From NCBI RefSeq assembly GCF_017491605.1, contig NZ_JAFGYY010000006.1, positions 124,001-188,000 on the forward strand: DNA of 64,000 bases, given 5' to 3'. Every line of letters starts with the position of its first letter. The stretch's first letter is position 1. This DNA comes from Pseudomonas sp. 30_B. GTDB taxonomy: Bacteria > Pseudomonadota > Gammaproteobacteria > Pseudomonadales > Pseudomonadaceae. A program made the translations under genes and the position numbers. Shown here piece after piece: positions 55,630-64,000 of the stretch. The notes beneath the pieces were generated by a model. It was not told the DNA's origin. It did no database searches and saw only the letters and a program-made list of their open reading frames with translations.

Positions 55630-55804
55630 GCTGGGAACCTTCCTTGAGATAACTGCGATCAACGATAGTGCAGCGCTGGTGATCTGCGCGGCGCCTGCGA
55701 TCGGGGGTTGCGCCATGCTGGCGCAAATTCGTGAGCAGGCGAACAGTTTCCCGCGTTGTGACCGCAGAGTTAGATGCGCTACGAGGCCCCTGTCGTTTCC
55801 GTCG

Positions 55805-56275
55805 CTACAGCCCCAGCTCGCTGAGCGACGGATGATCGTCCGGGCGACGCCCTTGCGGCCAACGGTACAGGCGCTGGTCCTCGCGGATCGGCAGGTCATT
55901 GATGCTGGCGCGGCGCTCGAACATCAGGCCGTTCTCATCGAACGCCCAGTTCTCGTTGCCATAGGAGCGGAACCAGTTGCCCGAGTCGTCGTGCCACTCG
56001 TAGGCGAAGCGCACGGCGATGCGGTTGTCGGTAAAGGCCCAGAGTTCCTTGATCAGCCGGTACTCCAGCTCGCGGACCCACTTGGCCGTTAGGAACTCGA
56101 CGATCTGCTCGCGGCCTTCGATGAAGGTCGCGCGGTTGCGCCAATGGCTGTCCGGGGTATAGGCCAGCGACACGCGCTGCGGATCACGGCTGTTCCAGGC
56201 GTCCTCTGCGAGGCGGACTTTCTGGATGGCGGTTTCCCGGGTGAAGGGCGGAAGAGGGGGACGGGCTTCGCTCAT
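55805..56275 (-). CDS. DUF1348 (NTF2-like, SnoaL-type) protein
   Basis: 156 residues: [33 protein letters not shown] and [33 protein letters not shown] match the DUF1348 single-domain cone fold. Such proteins are small enzymes or binding proteins of unknown reaction. GGAG precedes the ATG. Confidence 0.85.
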   Translation of the reverse strand: MSEARPPLPPFTRETAIQKVRLAEDAWNSRDPQRVSLAYTPDSHWRNRATFIEGREQIVEFLTAKWVRELEYRLIKELWAFTDNRIAVRFAYEWHDDSGNWFRSYGNENWAFDENGLMFERRASINDLPIREDQRLYRWPQGRRPDDHPSLSELGL

Positions 56276-56404
56276 GGTGGTGGTCTCCGGTAGGCAGTGA
56301 GGAATGAGGCGGTGAGGGTGGCAACCTGATCTCCATACTCCGCCTGACCCCTGGTGGGGTAAATGACGGTGATCCCACGGATATTGCCAATCGAGATGGC
56401 TCTT

Positions 56405-56499
56405 CGTAGGACCGAGGGGGACGCCCAGTCCTTGCTCGCGAACCTGCCCAGCTCCCGAGTTGCCGGTTGACTCTGTTCGCGAGCAAGCTCGCTCCTACA
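56405..56499. repeat. REP doublet with variant left arm
   Basis: Right arm GTTCGCGAGCAAGCTCGCTC is the common type; the left arm is the same variant as at 51792 (GTAGGACCGAGGGGGACGCC...). It ends eight bases before the cdhR stop, so it may be the 3' hairpin of cdhR. Confidence 0.85.
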
Positions 56500-56506
56500 G
56501 GGGAGG

Positions 56507-57481
56507 TCAGGCCGGCGGCGAGACTGCCTTGGCCGTCGTCTTGCGCAACCCCACCCGGTCCTGGCTCGGACATACCCCGAACTTCGCCCGGTAGCTGCGC
56601 GACAGGTAGGAGGGTGTCTCGAAGCCGCAGGCCACGCCGACCTCCAGCACGCTCATGTCGGTCTGGCGCAATAGCTGGCGCGCCTTGTCCAGGCGCAGGC
56701 CGAGGTAGAAATTCGATGGCGTGTCGTGCAGGTGCAGGCGGAACAGCCGCTCCAGCTGGCGCCGGGTAACCCGGATGTGCTCGGCCAGTTCCAGCGTGGA
56801 CAGCGGCGGCTCGGTGTGGCGCTCCATTTCGCCGATCACCTGCACCAGCTTGCGGTTGCTCACCCCGTAGCGACTGGCAACCTGCAGGCGCTGGTGGTCC
56901 TGGCGGGTGCGAATGCGGCCGACCACGAACTGCTCGGAGACCTGCACCGCCAGCTCCGGGCCGTGGTCCTGGGCGATCAGGTCGAGCATCAGGTCGATGG
57001 ATGCCGTGCCGCCGGCGGAAGTGATGCGCGGGCCGTCGATCTCGAACAGTTCCTGGGTCGCCTCCACCTGTGGATAAGTCTCCCGGAAGGCCTCCAGCGC
57101 CTCCCAGTGCACGGTGCAGCGCTGGCGCGAGAGCAATCCGGCCTCGGCCAGCACGAAGCTGCCGGTGTCGATGCCGCCCAGGGTCACGCCGTCACGGTCG
57201 AGTCGTTTCAGCCAGTGCAGCAATGCCGGGGTGCAGGCGCGCAGCGGCTCGAACCCGGCCACCACCAGCAGCGTGTCGCCGCGCTTGAGCGCCTCCAGGC
57301 CGCTGTCGGCGTTCATCGACATGCCGTTGCTGGCCAGCACCGGCCCGCCATCCAGGCTCATCAGGTGCCAGCGGTAGAGCTCCCCGCGGAAGCGGTTGGC
57401 CACGCGCAGCGGCTCCACGGCGGAGACGAAACCCATCACGGAAAAACCGGGCAACAGCAGGAACCAGAAGTCTTGGGACAT
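56507..57481 (-). CDS. cdhR: Carnitine catabolism regulator CdhR (AraC/GATase1-like)
   Basis: 324 residues: N-terminal DJ-1/PfpI-like domain (FLLLPGFSVMGFVSAVEPLRVANR; GGIDTGSFVLAEAGLL) and C-terminal AraC domain (LAEHIRVTRRQLERLFRLHLHDTP; SVLEVGVACGFETPSYLSRSYRAKFG). In P. aeruginosa CdhR activates the cdh/cai operon on carnitine. Divergent from caiX. ATG 57481. An exact DnaA box occurs in the coding sequence (57069-57077). Confidence 0.92.
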   Translation of the reverse strand: MSQDFWFLLLPGFSVMGFVSAVEPLRVANRFRGELYRWHLMSLDGGPVLASNGMSMNADSGLEALKRGDTLLVVAGFEPLRACTPALLHWLKRLDRDGVTLGGIDTGSFVLAEAGLLSRQRCTVHWEALEAFRETYPQVEATQELFEIDGPRITSAGGTASIDLMLDLIAQDHGPELAVQVSEQFVVGRIRTRQDHQRLQVASRYGVSNRKLVQVIGEMERHTEPPLSTLELAEHIRVTRRQLERLFRLHLHDTPSNFYLGLRLDKARQLLRQTDMSVLEVGVACGFETPSYLSRSYRAKFGVCPSQDRVGLRKTTAKAVSPPA

Positions 57482-57716
57482 GGTGGGTACCGTGCGATTC
57501 AAGGCAGCCGGGAGGCGTTCGATTGGCGCGTTCGATTGGCATAGTGCAATTCGCCGGCGCTGGCAATCGGGGTGGTCGCTGCTGTGCAAGAGCTGGTCGC
57601 CCCAGTGCGATTCGCGGGGTCTTCGGCTGCGTAACGTGAACACCAGTCCCGCCGTGTGGGACCGCATGACAAACAACAACGATAACCAACGCCGCAAAGG
57701 CCTTGTGGGAGATGTC
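57482..57716. promoter_or_regulatory. cdhR-caiX divergent control region
   Basis: 235 bases between the divergent genes, the expected location of CdhR operators. I see no certain operator repeat or promoter hexamers. Confidence 0.5.
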
Positions 57717-58655
57717 ATGAAGTCAATGATCAAAGCGGTCGGCTGCGCCGCGCTGTTAGTCGCCGCCAACACCACCTGGGCCGCCGAGCCCGCGCAATGC
57801 CAGAACGTACGCATGGGGTCGGTGAACTGGACCGACGTGGTGGCCAGCAGTGCAATTGCCGAAGCCGTGCTCGACGGCCTGGGCTACAAGGTCAAGCAGA
57901 CCAGCGCCTCGCAGCAGATCGTTCTTGCCGGCATGGCCGACAAGCAGCTGGACGTCTTCCTCGGCTACTGGCAGCCGACCATGCAACCGGTCGCCAAGCC
58001 CTACCTCGATAAGCAGCAGATCGACGTCATCACCCCGGCCACCCTGGGCGACGCACAGTCCACCTACGCCGTGCCGACCTACGTGTATGACGGCGGGCTG
58101 AAGACCTTCGCCGACATCGCCAAGTTCAAGGACAAGCTCGACAACAAGATCTACCTGATCGAGCCGGGCAGCGGTTCCAACCGCATCACCGCGAAGATGA
58201 TCGCCGACGACAAGTTCGGCCTGAAGGGCTTCCAGATCGTCGAGTCCAGCGAGGCCGGCATGCTCACCGCGGTCAAGCGCGCCATCAAGCGCAAGCAGTG
58301 GGTGGTGTTCTTTGGCTGGAAACCGCACCCGATGAACCTGCAGATCGACATGAAGTACCTCACCGGCAGCGACGACGTGTTCGGCCCCAACGAAGGCGCC
58401 GCCACCGTCTCCATCATGACCGCCGGCGGCTACCAGCAGCAGTGCACCAATGTTGCCAAGCTGCTGCACAACCTGAGCTTCACCAGCGAACAGGTCAGCC
58501 AGGTGATGGAGCCGATCCTCGACCGCACCCAGCCGGTCGACGCCGCCAAGGCCTGGCTCAAGGCACACCCCGAGCCCCTGCAGAAGTGGCTCGACGGCGT
58601 GACCACCTTCGACGGCAAGGATGGCCTCGGCGCCGTCCAGGCCTCGCTCAAGTAA
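57717..58655 (+). CDS. caiX: Carnitine-binding periplasmic protein
   Basis: 312 residues: signal peptide ([16 protein letters not shown]), then an OpuAC-type quaternary-amine binding domain ([52 protein letters not shown]), with Trp residues positioned to form the aromatic cage. Delivers carnitine to the shared Cbc ABC transporter. GGGAGA precedes the ATG. First gene of the carnitine operon. Confidence 0.92.
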   Translation: MKSMIKAVGCAALLVAANTTWAAEPAQCQNVRMGSVNWTDVVASSAIAEAVLDGLGYKVKQTSASQQIVLAGMADKQLDVFLGYWQPTMQPVAKPYLDKQQIDVITPATLGDAQSTYAVPTYVYDGGLKTFADIAKFKDKLDNKIYLIEPGSGSNRITAKMIADDKFGLKGFQIVESSEAGMLTAVKRAIKRKQWVVFFGWKPHPMNLQIDMKYLTGSDDVFGPNEGAATVSIMTAGGYQQQCTNVAKLLHNLSFTSEQVSQVMEPILDRTQPVDAAKAWLKAHPEPLQKWLDGVTTFDGKDGLGAVQASLK

Positions 58656-58725
58656 CTCCCCTCCAGAGGACGCCCTGCGCGCCGCCGCGCAGGGGTTCCG
58701 CTCGCCCACACGAAGGAGCCCTATC

Positions 58726-59610
58726 GTGAACTACGAAGTCATCGTCACCTGCGCAGTGACCGGCGCCGGCGACACCGTCGGCAAACACCCGGCCATCCCC
58801 GTCACCCCGAAGGAAATCGCCGCCGCCGCCATCGAGGCCGCCAAGGCTGGCGCCACCGTCGCCCACTGCCACGTGCGTGACCCGCAGACCGGCAAGCCCA
58901 GCCGCGACGTGAACCTGTACCGCGAAGTGGTGGAGCGCATCCGCGAGAGCGACACCGACGTCATCATCAACCTCACCGCCGGCATGGGCGGGGATCTTGA
59001 GATCGGCAAGGGCGAGCGGCCGCTGGAATTCGGCGCCGGCACCGACCTGGTCGGTCCGATCGAGCGCCTGGCCCACGTCGAGGCGTTGCTGCCGGAAATC
59101 TGCACCCTGGACTGCGGCACCCTCAACTTCGGCGACGGCGACTTCATCTACGTTTCCACCCCGGCCCAGCTGCGCGCCGGCGCCAAGCGCATCACCGAGC
59201 TGGGCGTGAAGGCCGAGCTGGAAATCTTCGACACCGGCCACCTCTGGTTCGCCAAGCAGATGCTCAAGGAAGGCCTGCTGGAGGACCCGCTGATCCAGAT
59301 CTGCCTGGGCATCCCGTGGGGCGCCCCGGCCGACACCACCACCATGAAGGCCATGGCCGACAACATCCCCGATGGCCTGACCTGGGCGGGCTTCGGCATC
59401 GGCCGCTCGCAGATGCCCATGGTCGCCCAGGCCATGCTGCTGGGCGGCAACGTGCGGGTCGGCCTGGAAGACAACATCTGGCTCGACCGTGGCGTGCATG
59501 CCACTAACGGCCAACTGGTCGAACGCGCCATCGAGATCATCGAACGCCTCGGCGGCCGCGCCCTGACCCCGGCCGAAGGGCGCAAGAAGATGAACCTCAA
59601 GGCCCGTTAA
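58726..59610 (+). CDS. cdhC: 3-dehydrocarnitine cleavage enzyme (BKACE/DUF849)
   Basis: 294 residues of the beta-keto-acid cleavage family. [41 protein letters not shown] (zinc His residues in HCH) and NLTAGMGGD are signatures; zinc, TIM-barrel enzyme. It condenses 3-dehydrocarnitine with acetyl-CoA to give acetoacetate and betainyl-CoA. GTG 58726 follows GAAGGAG. Second gene of the operon. Confidence 0.92.
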   Translation: MNYEVIVTCAVTGAGDTVGKHPAIPVTPKEIAAAAIEAAKAGATVAHCHVRDPQTGKPSRDVNLYREVVERIRESDTDVIINLTAGMGGDLEIGKGERPLEFGAGTDLVGPIERLAHVEALLPEICTLDCGTLNFGDGDFIYVSTPAQLRAGAKRITELGVKAELEIFDTGHLWFAKQMLKEGLLEDPLIQICLGIPWGAPADTTTMKAMADNIPDGLTWAGFGIGRSQMPMVAQAMLLGGNVRVGLEDNIWLDRGVHATNGQLVERAIEIIERLGGRALTPAEGRKKMNLKAR

Positions 59611-59622
59611 CCAACTGCTCTT

Positions 59623-59692
59623 CGTAGGAGCGAGCTTGCTCGCGAACCTGCCCCCGGTGCAGACCCCGTTCGCGAGCAAGCTCGCTCCTACA
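59623..59692. repeat. REP doublet inside the carnitine operon
   Basis: CGTAGGAGCGAGCTTGCTCG left arm and its inverted right arm, in the 113-base space between cdhC and cdhA. Confidence 0.9.
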
Positions 59693-59723
59693 GCTGCCAT
59701 CGCCCTTCTTTGGAGTGCCTTCC

Positions 59724-60689
59724 ATGTCCTTCATCACCCAAATCAAAACCTTCGCCGCCCTCGGCAGCGGCGTCATCGGCAGCGGCTGGGTCGCCCGCGC
59801 CCTGGCCCACGGCCTCGACGTCATCGCCTGGGACCCGGCTCCCGGCGCCGAAGCCGCGCTGCGCGCCCGCGTCGCCAATGCCTGGCCGGCGCTGGAAAAG
59901 GCCGGCCTGGCCCCCGGCGCCTCGCAGGATCGCCTGCGCTTCGTCGCCACCATCGAGGAATGCGTACGCGACGCCGACTTCATCCAGGAAAGCGCCCCCG
60001 AACGCCTCGACCTCAAGTGCGAGCTGCATACCAAGATCAGTGCCGCCGCCAAGCCCAACGCCCTGATCGGCTCCAGCACCTCGGGCCTGCTGCCCAGCGA
60101 GTTCTACGCCGACGCCACCCACCCCGAGCGCTGCGTGGTCGGCCACCCGTTCAACCCGGTGTATCTGCTGCCGCTGGTGGAAGTGGTGGGTGGCGAGAAG
60201 ACCGCGCCGGAAGCCGTGCAGGCTGCCATCAAGGTTTATGAATCCCTCGGCATGCGCCCGCTGCACGTGCGCAAGGAAGTGCCCGGCTTCATCGCCGACC
60301 GCCTGCTCGAAGCGCTCTGGCGCGAAGCGCTGCACCTGGTCAACGACGGCGTCGCCAGCACCGGCGAGATCGACGACGCGATCCGTTTCGGCGCCGGCCT
60401 GCGCTGGTCCTTCATGGGCACCTTCCTCACCTACACCCTGGCCGGCGGCAACGCCGGAATGCGCCACTTCATGGCCCAGTTCGGCCCGGCCCTGCAACTG
60501 CCCTGGACCTACCTGCCGGCCCCCGAGCTGACCGACACCCTGATCGACCGCGTGGTGGAAGGCACCTCCGAACAGCAGGGCAGCCGCAGCATCGCCGAGC
60601 TGGAACGCTACCGCGACGACTGCCTGCTGGCGGTGCTCGGCGCCATCAAGGACACCAAGTCCAAGCACGGCTTCGCCTTCGCCGACTAA
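59724..60689 (+). CDS. cdhA: L-carnitine dehydrogenase
   Basis: 321 residues of the 3-hydroxyacyl-CoA dehydrogenase fold. The NAD motif [14 protein letters not shown] is at residues 14-27, [11 protein letters not shown] and the catalytic-His segment [16 protein letters not shown] follow, and a C-terminal helical domain covers residues about 190-320. It oxidises L-carnitine to 3-dehydrocarnitine. ATG 59724 is chosen (GGAG eight bases upstream) over GTG 59715. Confidence 0.94.
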   Translation: MSFITQIKTFAALGSGVIGSGWVARALAHGLDVIAWDPAPGAEAALRARVANAWPALEKAGLAPGASQDRLRFVATIEECVRDADFIQESAPERLDLKCELHTKISAAAKPNALIGSSTSGLLPSEFYADATHPERCVVGHPFNPVYLLPLVEVVGGEKTAPEAVQAAIKVYESLGMRPLHVRKEVPGFIADRLLEALWREALHLVNDGVASTGEIDDAIRFGAGLRWSFMGTFLTYTLAGGNAGMRHFMAQFGPALQLPWTYLPAPELTDTLIDRVVEGTSEQQGSRSIAELERYRDDCLLAVLGAIKDTKSKHGFAFAD

Positions 60690-60719
60690 CCTCACGGCTC
60701 ATCATTCGCTCCAAACCAC

Positions 60720-60756
60720 CCCCTCTCCCTTCAGGGAGAGGGCCGGGGAGAGGGGC
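60720..60756. repeat. CCCTCTCCCT hairpin repeat
   Basis: CCCTCTCCCT-tc-AGGGAGAGGG followed by CCGGGGAGAGGGG, a short repeat type often seen between Pseudomonas genes; located in the cdhA-cdhB gap. Confidence 0.7.
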
Positions 60757-60771
60757 TCTTCGGACGCGAAC

Positions 60772-61248
60772 ATGACCCACGCCCTGAAAACCTACGAAAC
60801 CCCCATCCTCGCCGAGTGGACCGACTACAACGGCCACCTGCGCGACGCCTTCTACCTGCTGCTGTTCAGCTACGCCACCGACGCCCTGATGGACCACCTG
60901 GGCCTCGACGCCGAGCACCGCGCCGCGACGAACGACTCGCTGTTCACCCTTGAGGTCCACCTCAACTACCTGCACGAAGTGAAGGAAGGCGAGAAGGTCG
61001 AAGTACGCACCCAGCTGATCGCCCACGACCGCAAGCGCCTGCACATCTTCCACAGCCTGCACCGCGCCGGCGAAGACCTGGCCCTGGCCGCCAGCGAGCA
61101 GATGCTGCTGCACGTGAGTCTCGACGGTGGCGCACGCTCGGCACCTTTCGAAGGCGTGGTGCTGGAGCGCGTGTTGCAGCTGGCCGAGGCACACCGCGGA
61201 TTGCCGCGCCCGGACTACGTCGGACGCACCATCGGCCTGCCGGGTTGA
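60772..61248 (+). CDS. cdhB: Betainyl-CoA thioesterase (hotdog fold)
   Basis: 158 residues. WTDYNGHLRDAFYLLLFSYATD is the 4-hydroxybenzoyl-CoA-thioesterase-type active-site segment (Asp in DYNGH). It releases glycine betaine from betainyl-CoA. Position after cdhA matches P. aeruginosa. The next gene begins six bases after its stop. Confidence 0.9.
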   Translation: MTHALKTYETPILAEWTDYNGHLRDAFYLLLFSYATDALMDHLGLDAEHRAATNDSLFTLEVHLNYLHEVKEGEKVEVRTQLIAHDRKRLHIFHSLHRAGEDLALAASEQMLLHVSLDGGARSAPFEGVVLERVLQLAEAHRGLPRPDYVGRTIGLPG

Positions 61249-61254
61249 TCGCCG

Positions 61255-62184
61255 ATGACGCGGCGCTATCCGCTGTCTGACGCCATGCAAGCCTTCGTTG
61301 CGAGGACCCAGTCCTATGCCGCGAAGGACCCTTCCATCACAGCCCAGCGCGCGGCATACGAGCGCATGGCGGCCGACTTCACCCCGCCGCGTCCGCCGGG
61401 CCTGCGTATCAGCGAGCTGTGCCTGGACCGCCTGCCCGCCGTACGCCTGTACCGTCCGGCCGGTCTACCTCCCGATACCGGCTGGCCCACCGTGCTCTAC
61501 CTGCACGGCGGCGGCTGGATGCTGGGTGGCCTGGGCTCCCATGAGTTCATCACCGCCGAGCTGGCTGCCGAGTTGGGCGCGCTGGTAGTGGCGGTGGACT
61601 ATCGGCTGGCGCCGGAGCATCCGTACCCCGCCGCGCTGGATGACTGCCTCGCCGTCTGGCGGCGCCTGCGCAATGGCACCTTGGGCGAACCGGTCGATAC
61701 GTCACGACTGCTGGTGATGGGCGACAGCGCCGGCGGAAATCTTGCTGCCGCCCTGTGCCTGGCCCTGCGTGAGGCAGGCGAGCCGCTACCCTGTGGACAA
61801 CTGCTGATCTACCCCGCGCTGGGCGATGCCCAGACACCCTCGCGGACGTCCTGTGCCGATGCGCCGCTGTTGTCGCGGGCGGACCTCGACGCCTGCCTGG
61901 CGGCCTACCTGCCGCATGCCGGCGATTGGCGTGATCCGCTGGCGTTGCCACTGCGCTCGGGCGATTTCCGTGGCTTGCCGCCGGCGTTCGTCGCCGTCGC
62001 CGAGTTCGACCCGCTGCGCGATGACGGTGAGCGCTACTGCATGGCCTTGCGCGAGGCCGGAGTCGAGTGCGAGTTCTTCCCCGGCCATGGCCTGGTGCAC
62101 GGCGCCCTGCGTGCTCGCGGCGTGGAGGAGGTGGAAGCCCTGTACCGGGCGCTCTACCAGTCGCTGCGACGCTTCTTCCGCTAG
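61255..62184 (+). CDS. Alpha/beta hydrolase of the hormone-sensitive lipase family
   Basis: 309 residues. Oxyanion motif HGGGWMLGG, nucleophile GDSAGGN (Ser), and the expected Asp (EFDPLRDD) and His (GLVHG) triad partners. In this operon it may hydrolyse O-acylcarnitines to free carnitine; substrate not proven. Overlaps the convergent cytochrome gene end by four bases. Last gene of the carnitine operon. Confidence 0.88.
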   Translation: MTRRYPLSDAMQAFVARTQSYAAKDPSITAQRAAYERMAADFTPPRPPGLRISELCLDRLPAVRLYRPAGLPPDTGWPTVLYLHGGGWMLGGLGSHEFITAELAAELGALVVAVDYRLAPEHPYPAALDDCLAVWRRLRNGTLGEPVDTSRLLVMGDSAGGNLAAALCLALREAGEPLPCGQLLIYPALGDAQTPSRTSCADAPLLSRADLDACLAAYLPHAGDWRDPLALPLRSGDFRGLPPAFVAVAEFDPLRDDGERYCMALREAGVECEFFPGHGLVHGALRARGVEEVEALYRALYQSLRRFFR

Positions 62185-62810
62185 GGCGCTGGCTGGCCGA
62201 GGATGAACTCGGCTAGCGTCTTCAATTGCGCATCGTCCAGCGCCGGGAAGGGCGGCATCGGGATCTGCCCCCAGCGCCCGACCCCGCCCTGGCGAATGTG
62301 CTCGGTCACGCCCCTTAGCGCCTGTGGATCGTTCCGGTAGCGCCCGGCCACCGCCTGGTAGGCCGGGCCCACTACCGTGCGGTCGAGCGCATGGCAGCCC
62401 AGGCAACCGTTGGCGTCGAGCAGGCTGCGGGCATCCTGTTTCGCCGGGCTGGCCGGCACCGCCTGCGCGGCGACGGTCTGTGCGTGGGGCTTGCCGGAAT
62501 AGGCGTCGGCCAGATAGGTCGCGATCGCATCGGCCTGCGGGTCGTCGACCGGAGCGCCGTAGGCGTGCTGCATCTTCGCCACTTCGCCGCGCCACTGGCT
62601 TTCGCTCATGCCGGGCGGCTGCAGCTGGATGTAGTCCGCCGAATGGCAGATCGTGCATTTCTGGTTGGCGATGGCGTAGCCGGGCAGGTCCGACGGCGTG
62701 AGACGCGCGGTTTCCCTGGGCAACTCGATGCTCACCGGCTCGGCGCCGACGGCCGTTGCCGCCAGCAGGCCGGAGCAGGTCAGCGCGAGCAGGAATCTGA
62801 TTGCAGGCAT
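62181..62810 (-). CDS. c-type cytochrome with two heme sites (SorB-like)
   Basis: 209 residues: signal peptide (FLLALTCSGLLAATAVG), heme motifs CTICH (52-56) and CLGCH (136-140), with a likely axial Met in PMPPFPAL. Placed 17 bases downstream of the molybdopterin subunit gene, so it is probably its electron acceptor. It has two heme sites, whereas the known SorB of Starkeya is a small mono-heme protein. Confidence 0.85.
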   Translation of the reverse strand: MPAIRFLLALTCSGLLAATAVGAEPVSIELPRETARLTPSDLPGYAIANQKCTICHSADYIQLQPPGMSESQWRGEVAKMQHAYGAPVDDPQADAIATYLADAYSGKPHAQTVAAQAVPASPAKQDARSLLDANGCLGCHALDRTVVGPAYQAVAGRYRNDPQALRGVTEHIRQGGVGRWGQIPMPPFPALDDAQLKTLAEFILGQPAP

Positions 62811-62827
62811 AGCAGGCGTTCCCTGTT

Positions 62828-64000
62828 CTAGATGATGTGCAGCGGCAGTGATTCGATGGAGTGGCGGGCATAGCCGCCGGGGTTCCAGGTCGGCTGCGCC
62901 GGCTGCGTGTCGCCCCGCGCATTGCGGGCGCGCACCAGCAGGTGAACGACCCCGCGCTGGCGCGGCGCCCACTCGGTGCGCCATTCGCGGAACGAGTAGT
63001 TGCCGAGGTTTTCGCCGAGTCGCGTGGGCAGCCAGCTGCGCCCGCCGTCATCGGAGATTTCCACGCTGTGGATGCCGCTGCCGCCGTCGAAGGCGATCCC
63101 GCGCAGGGCCTGGTTCTGCCCGAGGTGCAGGGTCTGGCCCTCGCGCAGGCTGGTCACGAACGAACGCACCGGCAGGCGGCCGATAGGACGGCTTTCGGTC
63201 AGTGCGCTGCCGGCCGGCAGGCACTGGCAGTCGTTGTCGGGGACCCGGTAGGCCTTCTGCATGAAGAAGCCGTCGAACTCATGGTCGATGACCTCGATCT
63301 CGCTCAGGTGCTTGATCCAGTAGGTGCCGAAGTAACCCGGCAGCACCAGGCGCAGCGGATAGCCATTGAGCAGGGGCAGGTCCTCGCCGTTCATGCTCCA
63401 CGCGATCAGCGGCTCGGCGCTCAGCGCGTGCTCGATGTCGATGGCCTTGGTCATGCTCGGGGTAGCCGGCAGCACCGGCTGGTCCAGCCCCCGGAAGGTG
63501 ACCTGGCGGGCGCCATCGAGCACGCCGGCGTGGTTCAGCAGCGTGCGCAACGGCAGGCCGACCCAGCGCGCGTTGCCCATCGAGCCGTGGCCCAGCTGGG
63601 CGCCGAAGACGCGCGGCTCGAAGTAGCCGCGGCTGTTGCCGGAGCACTGGTTGATCGCGACCACGGTCACGGCCTCGCCCAGCGACTTCAGCGTCGCCAG
63701 GTCGAGGTCCAGCGTCTGGCGCACCTGGCCGTGCACGCGCAGGCGGTAGGCGGCCGGGTCGATGCGGGTGGGGATGTTCGCCAGGTGGTAGCGTACGAAG
63801 AAGGCGTCGTTGGGCGTCAGCAGGCTTTCGTTGAACACCTCGAACGGCGTCTCCAGGTGCGGGGGGCGCGTGGTGATGCGCATCAGCGGGCGCTTCTGCG
63901 GATAGGCGACCAACTCCCGGTCGCCATTGCCGAAGGGCTGCCGGGCGAGGTTCGCCGCCAGCGCCTGCAGCGGTTGGGTGGCCAGGCCGGCGCCCGCGAG
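62828..64000 (-). CDS. Sulfite dehydrogenase-like molybdopterin subunit, 5' end cut
   Basis: At least 390 residues, continuing past the right window edge without a start. The Mo-cofactor Cys is in INQCSGNSRGYFEPRV; LSEIEVIDHEFDGFF and the C-terminal Mo-co dimerisation domain (IHSVEISDDGGRSW; WNPGGYARHSIE) follow. Oxidises sulfite to sulfate in the periplasm and passes electrons to the adjacent cytochrome (inference from the family). The visible N-terminal part is Ala-rich and probably belongs to an export signal. Confidence 0.85.
   Translation of the reverse strand, partial: LAGAGLATQPLQALAANLARQPFGNGDRELVAYPQKRPLMRITTRPPHLETPFEVFNESLLTPNDAFFVRYHLANIPTRIDPAAYRLRVHGQVRQTLDLDLATLKSLGEAVTVVAINQCSGNSRGYFEPRVFGAQLGHGSMGNARWVGLPLRTLLNHAGVLDGARQVTFRGLDQPVLPATPSMTKAIDIEHALSAEPLIAWSMNGEDLPLLNGYPLRLVLPGYFGTYWIKHLSEIEVIDHEFDGFFMQKAYRVPDNDCQCLPAGSALTESRPIGRLPVRSFVTSLREGQTLHLGQNQALRGIAFDGGSGIHSVEISDDGGRSWLPTRLGENLGNYSFREWRTEWAPRQRGVVHLLVRARNARGDTQPAQPTWNPGGYARHSIESLPLHII

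Overview
The window is the replication-origin region of a high-GC gammaproteobacterial chromosome, almost certainly a Pseudomonas (P. aeruginosa-like sensu lato). The evidence is the exact order lpxL-tag-glyQ-glyS-gmhB-plsC-gyrB-recF-dnaN-dnaA / rpmH-rnpA-yidD-yidC-mnmE-mnmG-rsmG-parA-parB-atpIBEFHAGDC-glmU, parS sites of the Pseudomonas type, the algB/kinB pair, the carnitine (cdh/cai) cluster, and Pseudomonas-style REP doublets. All gene names rest on recognition of the translated sequences; no database was searched.

Layout. (1) 1-5.6 kb: start of a lipid A acyltransferase gene (cut by the window edge), tag, then glyQS, gmhB and an LPA acyltransferase gene reading toward the origin. (2) 5.6-11.9 kb: gyrB-recF-dnaN-dnaA, reading leftward, with two perfect parS palindromes inside recF. 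(3) 11.9-12.4 kb: the dnaA-rpmH intergenic origin, with DnaA boxes, one of them placed over the probable dnaA -35. (4) 12.4-21.2 kb: rpmH-rnpA-yidD-yidC-mnmE, a second origin-like intergenic region between mnmE and mnmG (seven exact or near DnaA boxes beside an AT-rich tract), then mnmG-rsmG-parA-parB. (5) 21.2-29.9 kb: the F1Fo ATP synthase operon behind a clear sigma-70 promoter, then glmU. (6) 30-37.7 kb: an envelope/cell-wall block: a MarC-family membrane protein, ampDh2, kinB, algB, a BON-domain protein, two tiny membrane proteins, an Ivy lysozyme inhibitor and a DUF3313 lipoprotein. (7) 38-57 kb: transporters (gltP, SpmA/B-like fusion, Na/Pi family, CitMHS, TerC, AEC), a trypsin-like lipoprotein, a membrane-anchored M16 protease, an epimerase, AraC regulators, a large secreted Gly/Tyr/Asn-rich protein, and several REP doublets. 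(8) 56.5-62.2 kb: carnitine catabolism, cdhR divergent from caiX-cdhC-cdhA-cdhB-hydrolase. (9) 62.2-64 kb: a sulfite-dehydrogenase-like pair (c-type cytochrome and molybdopterin subunit), the latter cut by the window end.

The genes are mostly well-known core genes. The most striking unexplained signal is not a gene: reading both strands I find 21 exact copies of the DnaA box TTATCCACA, all from dnaA rightward to 57 kb and none in the first 11.9 kb, with many in intergenic spaces far from the origin and one cluster of four exact or near boxes at 53.15-53.22 kb. This could be a dispersed DnaA-titration or regulatory field. Other points worth attention are an unusual REP-arm variant present twice, a REP doublet inside the carnitine operon, an AT-rich island with paired palindromes at 41.8-42.0 kb, and several enzymes with altered or unusual architecture.
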